From: Lachnospiraceae bacterium
Lineage (GTDB): Bacteria; Bacillota; Clostridia; Lachnospirales; Lachnospiraceae
NCBI GenBank assembly: GCA_017476305.1
Contig: JAFVAA010000675.1
Span: 1-6,786, forward strand
DNA length: 6,786 bases
Direction of reading: 5' to 3'
The notes beneath the pieces were generated by a model, which saw only the letters and a list, made by a program, of their open reading frames with translations, was not told the origin of the DNA and ran no database searches. The translations under genes were made by a program, and so were the position numbers. This document shows, one piece after another, positions 1-5,832 of this stretch. Every line of letters starts with the position of its first letter. Position 1 is the stretch's first letter.

Positions 1-1050
1 AAACCCAATGTTATCATTAATCTGGATGAATTCTGCCCGTATGATATTTTTGACCACGAGATAATAATAAAACAACTGGCACATATCAGAAGTACAGCGG
101 CTATCCTTACTGTTGCTCCGATAAAACATCTCGTATAACAGCCACCTTTCTCCGTACAGGATGCCATTCACATGATGGAGCGATTTTTTCCCATTATTGT
201 CCGCATAATCGTGTTCATTCTGATTTCGTTCCTGCTCGAAAACAATTTCTCCCTGTAACCGGTCTATTCCATGAAGCAGGTCTGCCGGCGTATGAATCGC
301 ATCTAAAAGATGTTTATCATTACTAAGATTTCTAAGCTCTCTATATAGATAAAACCGGATATATGCTGCACGAAGACAAAGGGTATAAAGGGAATTTTCT
401 GTATATCCTCCCTGATATGCTATATTTCTCCGAAGCCTTCGCTCATCATACTTTCCCAGTTCCTCCTCAATCTGGTCACTTGCTACCAGATTCATCATAC
501 AAATCCAGGAAATATGGAATAAAGGGGCTGAACCCTTTAGATGAAAATGATTTTCTGCCAGTCCCTTTTCCATAATCCGGTTTAAAGCCTGGCTATTGTG
601 CCCGATGACCGGCCGCCAGTAAAATTCCGTCCTCCTTTTTTTCAGTCTGGAATCCCTGAATGCCAGATAGGAAGTAACCAGGCTGTCCTCTCCGATTTCC
701 TTGGTCATTTCATGCCAGCGCAGAAAATGCAGATACTGGCATACCGGCTGCCCGTTTTCCTGTGTAAGTACCATATCAGAAAAAAGATGCAGAACCTCGA
801 AGACATTGATATCCCTTTGCTTCCCATCATCCGGCTTATGATAAAGCTTATGGTGTCTCCACTTTAATTCCGTTTTTAAATAGGCATATAAATTACTGAT
901 TTCATCATTCGTATATCTGACAATATAGGAATTGGCCAAAGCCATAAATTTAGACAGGGGAATATCGGAATAAAGTATTTTTTTAGTAAAAATATCCTGT
1001 TCGGAAACCCTGCCAAATAAGATTCCAATCACTGCACGTATATTATCCAT
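1..1050 (-). CDS. rdrB: RdrB, adenosine deaminase-like subunit of RADAR anti-phage system (partial, C-terminus outside window)
   Basis: The reading frame is open from the ATG at 1048-1050 to the window edge, giving 350 residues. The start is supported by a strong Shine-Dalgarno GGGAGG four bases upstream and an in-frame TAA shortly before it. The key motif is E166-N-H-F-H-L-K-G-S174, matching the HxHLxG/S strand of adenosine/AMP deaminases, in which the two histidines (H168, H170) bind the catalytic metal. A long helical N-terminal region precedes the motif, as in RdrB and unlike ordinary adenosine deaminases, where the motif is near the N-terminus. From memory RdrB proteins are around 800 residues, so the other metal ligands and the catalytic Glu/Asp should lie beyond base 1. 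The gene follows rdrA by 38 bases with no terminator between, so the two are almost certainly cotranscribed. In known RADAR systems RdrB forms a dodecameric shell and deaminates adenosine in RNA and/or ATP. Identity rests on the motif plus the RdrA-like neighbour. Confidence 0.85.
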   Translation of the reverse strand, partial: MDNIRAVIGILFGRVSEQDIFTKKILYSDIPLSKFMALANSYIVRYTNDEISNLYAYLKTELKWRHHKLYHKPDDGKQRDINVFEVLHLFSDMVLTQENGQPVCQYLHFLRWHEMTKEIGEDSLVTSYLAFRDSRLKKRRTEFYWRPVIGHNSQALNRIMEKGLAENHFHLKGSAPLFHISWICMMNLVASDQIEEELGKYDERRLRRNIAYQGGYTENSLYTLCLRAAYIRFYLYRELRNLSNDKHLLDAIHTPADLLHGIDRLQGEIVFEQERNQNEHDYADNNGKKSLHHVNGILYGERWLLYEMFYRSNSKDSRCTSDMCQLFYYYLVVKNIIRAEFIQINDNIGF

Positions 1051-1064
1051 GGTTCCTCCCTGCT
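1042..1064 (-). promoter_or_regulatory. Ribosome binding site and start of rdrB
   Basis: On the minus strand AGGGAGGAACC precedes the ATG, a near-complete anti-16S complement with 4-5 base spacing. It lies in the 38-base gap after the rdrA stop, so rdrB should be translated efficiently without needing coupling to rdrA. Confidence 0.7.
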
Positions 1065-1088
1065 GTTATCCACTATTTATATCTCATA

Positions 1089-3827
1089 TCATAAGATGCT
1101 TGTCCGCTTTTCATCCTTTCGGACATCACGGAGCGTAAGCTGTTCTAATATCTTTTCCAACGCTTCTTTATATGGATTATCCGATTTATCAGGATTATCC
1201 GATTTGCCGGACAGCATCTTCACGACCGGAAATTCCTTAAAGTCCTTAGCATAAGTACACGCCACACCCTTTGAAGTATAGTAGTTTTCACTTACCTGTA
1301 ATTCATTCCCTATCATAGTATACAGGGTGCTGAGCACCTCATACATGTTTTTTCCATCTGTACCCCAATTCACGGATGGAAATTCCAGTTTTTTCCCGAT
1401 ATTATAGGTCAACTGAATATTTCCGGCAGGAAATGCTTCTCTTTTTTTCACATTTTTCTTTTCCTCCGTATTCTCAGTTTTTTGTTTTTCCTTTTGTTCG
1501 TTTCCGTTTTCTTCACCCTTCCACTGATTTATCTCATCAATCAAATAGAGGGAAATTTCTTTCTCCTCATCCGCTTTTTTCTGTTTCTCCAGATTTTTCG
1601 CATCATCTGAAAGCAATTTATTTACGACTTCTAAAAGCTGCTCCTCTACTCCTCTTTCAAATTCCTTTTTAAAATGTTTTAACATGATTTTTGAAAAATC
1701 GGTATCCATCAAAGGATTCTCCAAGCCAAATATGGCATTCATTCCTGTCCGGGGCTTTATCTTTATCTCATAGCTATTTATTATGTTTTCTTCTGTTTGA
1801 TTTTCTCCCTCATTATTATCACTTCCCTCTTTCTCTTTCTCTTTCTCCTTTTCTATTTCTTCTTCCTCTTTTTTCGTATTTTTAGGTGCACCACTTTTCA
1901 GATCCGCATTATGTACCTCATTTCGAAATTCAAAAAAAGAAGCATCTTCACTATTTATAAGCTTAGAATTAAAAAAGCATAGACATATCTGAAATGCCAT
2001 GATTTCATACGCATGATTTCCCAATATTTTTTTCATCAACCTTTTTAATCCTTCTTGTCTTTCCTCGTCTCCCTGTTTTCCTTTTGGAAAACACGCCTCT
2101 ACATCCTTCTTAGTAATGATAAGCTCTATTTCCAAGGTATTATCCAGTGGAAAATTTCCCATTCCATACATATGATACAGCATTTCTGCCTCTGGTGACA
2201 GCAGCATCTTTTCGATCCAGTTTCCCCATAGGGAGTCCCCAAAAATTTCTTTTCGGTCGCCTGCTTCATCATTGTTAAAATAAATCACAGAGTAATAGGC
2301 TAAAATAACATTTACAAACTCTCTGTTTTCTACAGAAAGTTCCTCGAATAAATGACAGCCATATAACACATCTCCAAACCGGAATCCGGATTCTGCAGAA
2401 TGCTTATAATACAGATCCATCCCTCTATAAGAGTATCGTTCTGCCTTTTTTGTATTAATTCCCCTGTCATGTCCTACTACGGAAACAATTTCATCTCCAA
2501 TCAGCTTAATAAGATATTGGTTCAAATCATAAAGATCTAAATTTAATATCTGTCTTAAAACCTGCCTGTCCCGCGTATTTACCCTTCTTAACAGGCGTTC
2601 CTCAATCCCTGTCATAACCCACTCAATGATATGTTCATCCATGTTTTCATATTCCCCTGCTGACATCAGCGAGGACAGGCGATTTACCGTGGCACGCAGG
2701 GATTTTTCCTCCCAAAAATGATGCTTGCGATTTTCAATATCAAACGGAATCCCCATTCGATAGAGCTGTAGTAATATTTTGTCTGATGGTGGAAGCTTAT
2801 CCTCTGCCACTCCATCCTTCTCCGCTATCTGCAATTTCATCGTTGAAATATTCGGCATGATTACCCTTAGATTGGATGGAATAATTTTTTCCAGGTAATC
2901 ATCCACGAAGCCATCACGCAAATTTTCCCTGTACCTTCTATCCTCATATGTATCATCAAAAACAGGAATGTCGCTTTTTTCTTCCTTGGCATAAAATTCC
3001 CGGTAGTAATTTTGGCAGATTTGTTCTAATCTCTTCGGATCTGCCGTTAATAAAATGATGATTCTGGGAATACATAAAAACTGATGAAGCTGCTCTAAAA
3101 TGGCAAAAGAATTTTTTCCCGCCATATCTATATCATCTAATCTTAAGACCAAATATCCCTCATTCTTTTCTCCAAAGAAATAATCCAAATATAAGCCGAC
3201 ACATTCCCGAAAAGCATCCCTGAGATTAATACTGACCGACAATTGATTGAGCTGTCTGATACCGGAAAGATTCGTTTCTGAATTCATTTTTTTATAATTC
3301 TGATACGCCAACTTTAAAGCATTTAGCTTTTCTGTGATTTTTTCTTTGCTATCATCACAGGAATTCCATAGATTTTTCCCCGTCTCCTTATCAAAGTAGT
3401 CCCACATCTTCGCTAGGACGACTTCCAATACCCCTTCATTATTCCCCAAAAGCGAAGCATCTATATAATCTAAGAGAAAATATCCTACCCGGTCGGAGGC
3501 TGCTTCACCACATTTTTTCGTTTTATTATACGCTATCGTTCCCATACAATTCCCTATTTCCCAGAATATATTGGAAAAGGAAAGCATCGCAGATGTCTTT
3601 CCGGTGCCTCTTCCTCCCAAAAAGGGAATCACATTACAGAGCTTTTCTGCCTGATTTTTATATGGACTAGAGGATTGTAAAATCCGTTTGCTATTTTTCT
3701 GTATTCTTTTTAAAAAATATTTAGCACTTTCATACTGCTCTTCAAATAGGGAATTTGAAAATTCCTCTGTACCTTCAATTTTTAGCCGGTTCGCCATCTG
3801 ATAATTTAAGATTTTAGTTTTCTTCAT
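1089..3827 (-). CDS. rdrA: RdrA, AAA+/P-loop ATPase subunit of RADAR anti-phage system
   Basis: The protein has 912 residues from the preferred start. A P-loop GGRGTGKT lies at 71-78 (K77, T78). A hydrophobic Walker B strand ending LDDID has acidic residues D231, D232 and D234. A sensor-1-like strand, IIILLTADP, follows near 256-264, and a YLEKIIPSNLRVIMP segment near 311-325 resembles the KAP/STAND-type end of the ATPase core. About 550 mostly helical residues follow. Length, early P-loop and position directly upstream of an rdrB-like gene match RdrA, which in studied systems forms a ring ATPase that docks on RdrB and activates or loads it during phage infection. Two acidic/lysine-rich low-complexity stretches (about 652-668 and 766-797) look like disordered linkers. 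An in-frame ATG four codons upstream (3837-3839) has no good ribosome binding site, whereas GAGG lies six bases before the ATG at 3827, so I chose the latter. The identification uses motifs and context; no homology search was run. Confidence 0.85.
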   Translation of the reverse strand: MKKTKILNYQMANRLKIEGTEEFSNSLFEEQYESAKYFLKRIQKNSKRILQSSSPYKNQAEKLCNVIPFLGGRGTGKTSAMLSFSNIFWEIGNCMGTIAYNKTKKCGEAASDRVGYFLLDYIDASLLGNNEGVLEVVLAKMWDYFDKETGKNLWNSCDDSKEKITEKLNALKLAYQNYKKMNSETNLSGIRQLNQLSVSINLRDAFRECVGLYLDYFFGEKNEGYLVLRLDDIDMAGKNSFAILEQLHQFLCIPRIIILLTADPKRLEQICQNYYREFYAKEEKSDIPVFDDTYEDRRYRENLRDGFVDDYLEKIIPSNLRVIMPNISTMKLQIAEKDGVAEDKLPPSDKILLQLYRMGIPFDIENRKHHFWEEKSLRATVNRLSSLMSAGEYENMDEHIIEWVMTGIEERLLRRVNTRDRQVLRQILNLDLYDLNQYLIKLIGDEIVSVVGHDRGINTKKAERYSYRGMDLYYKHSAESGFRFGDVLYGCHLFEELSVENREFVNVILAYYSVIYFNNDEAGDRKEIFGDSLWGNWIEKMLLSPEAEMLYHMYGMGNFPLDNTLEIELIITKKDVEACFPKGKQGDEERQEGLKRLMKKILGNHAYEIMAFQICLCFFNSKLINSEDASFFEFRNEVHNADLKSGAPKNTKKEEEEIEKEKEKEKEGSDNNEGENQTEENIINSYEIKIKPRTGMNAIFGLENPLMDTDFSKIMLKHFKKEFERGVEEQLLEVVNKLLSDDAKNLEKQKKADEEKEISLYLIDEINQWKGEENGNEQKEKQKTENTEEKKNVKKREAFPAGNIQLTYNIGKKLEFPSVNWGTDGKNMYEVLSTLYTMIGNELQVSENYYTSKGVACTYAKDFKEFPVVKMLSGKSDNPDKSDNPYKEALEKILEQLTLRDVRKDEKRTSIL
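1174..1209 (-). repeat. 18-bp tandem duplication in the 3' end of rdrA
   Basis: The 14-mer GGATTATCCGATTT occurs at 1174-1187 and again at 1192-1205, a period of 18 bp. In the protein this gives KSDNP-D-KSDNP near residues 874-885. The repeat is in frame and probably a recent slippage duplication in a flexible C-terminal segment. Confidence 0.75.
1826..1872 (-). repeat. Hexamer microsatellite (plus strand TTTCTC)n inside rdrA
   Basis: The plus strand reads successive TTTCTC units (about 1829-1847) flanked by imperfect ones up to TTCTTCTTCC. On the coding strand this is GAGAAA repeated, encoding alternating Glu-Lys (EKEKEKEK) between a poly-Glu run and an Asn/Glu-rich stretch. Because the unit is 6 bp, gain or loss of units keeps the frame and changes only linker length. 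Confidence 0.75.
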
Positions 3828-3904
3828 AGTTTCCCTCATTTCTGTACTTTTTCTTTTTCATAACCTGAAAATCCATCCGTTATAGTCACATGATAACTAT
3901 TTAG

Positions 3905-3963
3905 ATATGCAATATACAATGTATGTTATATACAATATGCATAGCATATATTACATTGCGTAT
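3905..3963. repeat. Nested inverted repeats upstream of rdrA
   Basis: The outer arms are ATATGCAATATA (3905-3916) and TACATTGCGTAT (3952-3963), complementary at 10 of 12 positions, 11 of 12 in RNA if one G-U pair is counted. The inner arms are ATATGC (3935-3940) and GCATAT (3944-3949), a perfect 6-bp dyad with a 3-base centre. This could be an operator for a dimeric regulator or a folded leader; the high AT content makes some symmetry expected by chance. Confidence 0.4.
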
Positions 3964-3994
3964 GATGCGTAAAACGCTTCTTACATTTAGTTTT

Positions 3995-4022
3995 ATAATA
4001 CAGCATATAGAAAAAAGCGCAA
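3995..4022 (-). promoter_or_regulatory. Candidate sigma-A-type promoter for rdrAB
   Basis: On the minus strand TTGCGC (4017-4022) is followed after 16 bases by TATTAT (3995-4000), 5 of 6 matches to TATAAT. It lies downstream of the terminator at 4083-4125, as expected for an independent rdrAB transcription unit. It is a motif match only, in AT-rich DNA where such matches are common. Confidence 0.35.
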
Positions 4023-4082
4023 GATAGCAGGTCATTTTTGCAATTTAAAAGGAAATATTTGTAGTTTTTAAGAATTTCAATC

Positions 4083-4125
4083 AAAAATCCCCCCTAAAAA
4101 TACAGGCTACGTATTTTCAGAGGGG
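4083..4125 (-). terminator. Rho-independent terminator after the TIR-like/TPR gene
   Basis: The arms are CCCCTAAAAATAC (4091-4103) and GTATTTTCAGAGGGG (4111-4125) around a 7-base loop, with a small asymmetric bulge. On the minus strand the hairpin is followed by GATTTTTG, giving the U-tract. It ends transcription of the gene at 4334-5470 and separates it from rdrAB. A short overlapping hairpin on the plus strand (GGGC-TTTA-GCCC followed by TTTTT, 4122-4139) could act in the opposite direction. Confidence 0.7.
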
Positions 4126-4159
4126 CTTTAGCCCTTTTTCTATCGCACCAAGAAATACT

Positions 4160-4333
4160 CTATACCTTTTCTTTTATCTCCTGATGCGTTAAATGTCGCA
4201 ATATATTAACATTTTTCACTAAATTTTCCCGGTCAAGCGAATGAAGCCAGTTCTCATAGAGCTCCTCTATAAAACCAGAATCACATTGAAATTCTATTGG
4301 GAATTGTATTTTAAATCTCTCCACATAATCCGA
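4160..4333 (-). other. In-frame open extension beyond the stop of the TIR-like/TPR gene, or a 54-aa GTG-start ORF
   Basis: Directly after the TAA at 4334-4336 the same frame stays open for 57 codons to a TAG at 4160-4162. It begins S-D-Y-V-E-R-F-K and contains helix-like segments such as FIEELYENWLHSLDREN. It stops 34 bases before the terminator stem. The junction AAEL-stop-SDYVERF reads as a natural continuation of the last TPR helix, so the simplest reading is that the gene once ran to about 435 residues and was cut by a nonsense change. Alternatives are a separate small protein from the GTG at 4322-4324 (54 residues, no good ribosome binding site), stop readthrough, or a sequencing error. 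I recognise no family. Confidence 0.5.
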
Positions 4334-5470
4334 TTATAATTCTGCTGCCTTTTGGTAATATTTAAGTCCACCCAAATGATTTCCCTGTCTGACCTCCCGC
4401 AGACTTCCCATCTGCATACAAGTCTTATAATAGTATTCTGCCTCGATAACCCTCATCACCCCCATCTCTTTTCTTCGCTCCAACCGGTCAAGCAGACTTA
4501 AATAATAATCTATGGCCTCCTCCGGTTCTTCTAAAGAAAGCTTACAATCTCCCGCATGGCGTATTGCTTTAAAATACATAGGATCTAATGCGAGTGCATT
4601 TTCCATACAATAAAGTGCCGTCGTATAATTCCTGTCCCTTTGCTTATAAATCAGCCCCAGCTTATACCATGCAAAGCTGCTTTTCAACTGTTTCGCTGCC
4701 AGAATATAGTAGTCCTTTGCTTTTTCCCTTTTATCCAGCAGATCATCATAAATCTGACCGATTAAAATCTCCAAAGACAACCAGGTACCATTATCTTCCT
4801 TAATATCGTTTAATGCCTCCAAAATGCTTTTGGCATCAAAATAAAATACATCCTTTAATCTCTTCATCGCATAATTGCATTCAAACGCTAAATACAGCAT
4901 AGAAAAAGCCGCATGCCAATCCGGATCCTCGTCAATTAAAACATCCTCATCCATCGCATGGCCAATCTCATCAAAGGCCTTCTCAAACCGCTTACAGCAT
5001 TTTTCATAAATGTCATAATCCGGGATATTAAAACGACTTCCCATGAAAGCTTCCAAAATTTTATTTTTCTCAAAAACCTCTGCTAAAAATTCTAAAAGAT
5101 GTATCGCAGACTCATCCTGAAAAAGTTTTTTTATCACTTCTCTCAAGATAAAAAGAAAATTCGTTCCCTTTGTATATCCGACAATCCGGTCTGTATCAAA
5201 AAACTGTTCTGCCACATCATAATCCATTTGTTCACAGATACAAATAGAATCCTCATTCTTATCCCTCTTCGGATTAAAACCACTAAATTCAGAATGCCAG
5301 ATTATAATATCCGCATCGACTGCCCTTTCTGACATCTGATATTTTTCAAACCCATACTCATCAGAAAGAATTCGTTCGTGCACAAATACACCTATCATCC
5401 GAAAATAAAGCATGAGATAATTTGCTATCCCTAAATCAGTGTCATAATACGTCAAACTAATTTCCTTCAT
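4334..5470 (-). CDS. TIR-like (Rossmann-type) N-terminal domain plus TPR repeat protein; candidate defence accessory
   Basis: The protein has 378 residues. The start has an ideal AAGGAG seven bases upstream. Residues 1-117 alternate strands and helices in a pattern like TIR domains: KEISLTYYDTDLGIANYLM (strand and helix), GVFVHERI (strand), ADIIIWHS (strand at 53-60), then DRIVGY and a closing helix ending KKLF. No clear catalytic Glu motif (W-C-x-x-E type) is seen, so NADase activity cannot be claimed. Residues about 120-225 are helical without a recognised fold. From about 230 there are TPR-like helix pairs: 230-263, 266-299 (AWYKLGLIYKQ then TTALYCMENALALDP), 300-333 and 343-378. TPR tracts bind peptides or proteins, so a sensor or scaffold role is plausible. 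No signal peptide or membrane segment is visible, so it is probably cytoplasmic. It lies upstream of rdrA in the same orientation but has its own terminator. The last TPR appears cut short by the stop. Confidence 0.75.
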   Translation of the reverse strand: MKEISLTYYDTDLGIANYLMLYFRMIGVFVHERILSDEYGFEKYQMSERAVDADIIIWHSEFSGFNPKRDKNEDSICICEQMDYDVAEQFFDTDRIVGYTKGTNFLFILREVIKKLFQDESAIHLLEFLAEVFEKNKILEAFMGSRFNIPDYDIYEKCCKRFEKAFDEIGHAMDEDVLIDEDPDWHAAFSMLYLAFECNYAMKRLKDVFYFDAKSILEALNDIKEDNGTWLSLEILIGQIYDDLLDKREKAKDYYILAAKQLKSSFAWYKLGLIYKQRDRNYTTALYCMENALALDPMYFKAIRHAGDCKLSLEEPEEAIDYYLSLLDRLERRKEMGVMRVIEAEYYYKTCMQMGSLREVRQGNHLGGLKYYQKAAEL

Positions 5471-5554
5471 CCGATTACTCCTTCATATAAAGAAAGTGCC
5501 TCCTCTTAATTTTATGCACCAACATCCTTAAGATTCCATCGTTCCATAAATTCC

Positions 5555-5584
5555 AATATATGAAAATATATTTCTTTCGTGCAA
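5555..5584 (-). promoter_or_regulatory. Candidate promoter of the TIR-like/TPR gene
   Basis: On the minus strand TTGCAC (5579-5584) is followed after 18 bases by TATATT (5555-5560), 5 of 6 matches to the -10 consensus. It would give an untranslated leader of about 75-80 bases. Both dyads lie just upstream of its -35 box, a usual place for an activator or competing repressor. The region is so AT-rich that other -10-like hexamers are present. Confidence 0.3.
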
Positions 5585-5603
5585 TATATATTATCAATAT
5601 ATA
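5585..5603. repeat. AT-rich inverted repeat abutting the candidate promoter
   Basis: TATATATT and AATATATA form perfect 8-bp arms around ATC, directly next to the candidate -35 box. It may be a regulator site or simply AT-rich chance symmetry. Confidence 0.35.
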
Positions 5604-5620
5604 AGATTCGCACTCTTTAA

Positions 5621-5644
5621 CCTATACTCCTATAGGAATATAGG
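5621..5644. promoter_or_regulatory. 24-bp near-perfect palindrome, candidate operator
   Basis: The site runs CCTATACT, CCTATAGG, AATATAGG: the central ten bases (TCCTATAGGA) are a perfect palindrome and the outer CCTATA/TATAGG arms are also perfect, leaving one mismatched pair in 24 bp. The CCTATA half-site occurs four times counting both strands. It lies about 150 bases upstream of the TIR-like/TPR start and has no T-tract, so it looks like a protein-binding site rather than a terminator. Confidence 0.5.
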
Positions 5645-5832
5645 CAACTAATAAATTATTTTATACAACAGCAAAGATGATATTATTACTATCCACGTCT
5701 ATCACCATCATACCCGTCCCGGACACAGCAACGACAAAATATCACACTATATATAATTTTATCAGAAAACTCCAGAACATGCAATAGAAATATAAAATTT
5801 ATAGCAAATTTTTTTTCTCCAGAGAAAATTCC

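Larger units (their letters stand above)
3840..4082 (-). promoter_or_regulatory. Upstream regulatory region of rdrAB (no gene seen)
   Basis: I see no credible ORF in this very AT-rich stretch. It contains the candidate rdrA promoter (3995-4022) and nested inverted repeats (3905-3963). An alternative promoter closer to the gene (TTGTAT, 17 bases, TATCAT, inside about 3880-3925) is also possible. The candidate 5' untranslated region is therefore long, about 90 to 165 bases, and includes the dyads if the upstream promoter is used. Confidence 0.4.
5471..5832. other. Intergenic region of about 360 bases with dyads; no convincing gene
   Basis: This AT-rich spacer lies between nfo and the TIR-like/TPR gene. 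It contains the ribosome binding site, a candidate promoter (5555-5584), an AT dyad (5585-5603) and a 24-bp palindrome (5621-5644). Next to the nfo stop, TTTTCTC and GAGAAAA form a small dyad (about 5814-5828), but on the minus strand it is followed by A rather than T residues, so it is not a convincing nfo terminator. A less AT-rich patch at about 5694-5740 has a 26-codon open stretch without a ribosome binding site. Confidence 0.6.

Noticed and set aside
363..867. Two plus-strand ORFs of 70 and 89 codons
   Set aside because: They lie antisense inside rdrB, whose minus-strand frame is open for the full 350 codons with a strong ribosome binding site and family motif.
1376..1982. Plus-strand ORFs rich in Ser, Phe and Leu
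   Set aside because: They are antisense to the Glu/Lys-rich part of rdrA; their hydrophobic runs are the complement of GAA/AAA codons, not membrane proteins.
4588..5332. Plus-strand ORFs of 71 and 77 codons
   Set aside because: Both are antisense to the TIR-like/TPR gene, without ribosome binding sites or recognisable content.
5513..5548. Possible leader peptide MERWNLKDVGA upstream of the TIR-like/TPR gene
   Set aside because: It has eleven codons with a weak ribosome binding site and no attenuator-like hairpin after it.
5661..5741. 26-codon open stretch on the minus strand, including MMVIDVDSNNIIFAVV from 5711
   Set aside because: It looks somewhat protein-like, but has no ribosome binding site and is too short to separate from chance; at most a gene remnant.
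5677..5787. Plus-strand ORF of about 36 codons starting ATGATATTATTA
   Set aside because: It has no ribosome binding site, low-complexity Thr/Ile content and no plus-strand gene context.
5814..5828. TTTTCTC/GAGAAAA dyad as terminator of nfo
   Set aside because: On the transcribed strand it is followed by an A-run rather than a T-run, and the loop is too small without opening a pair.
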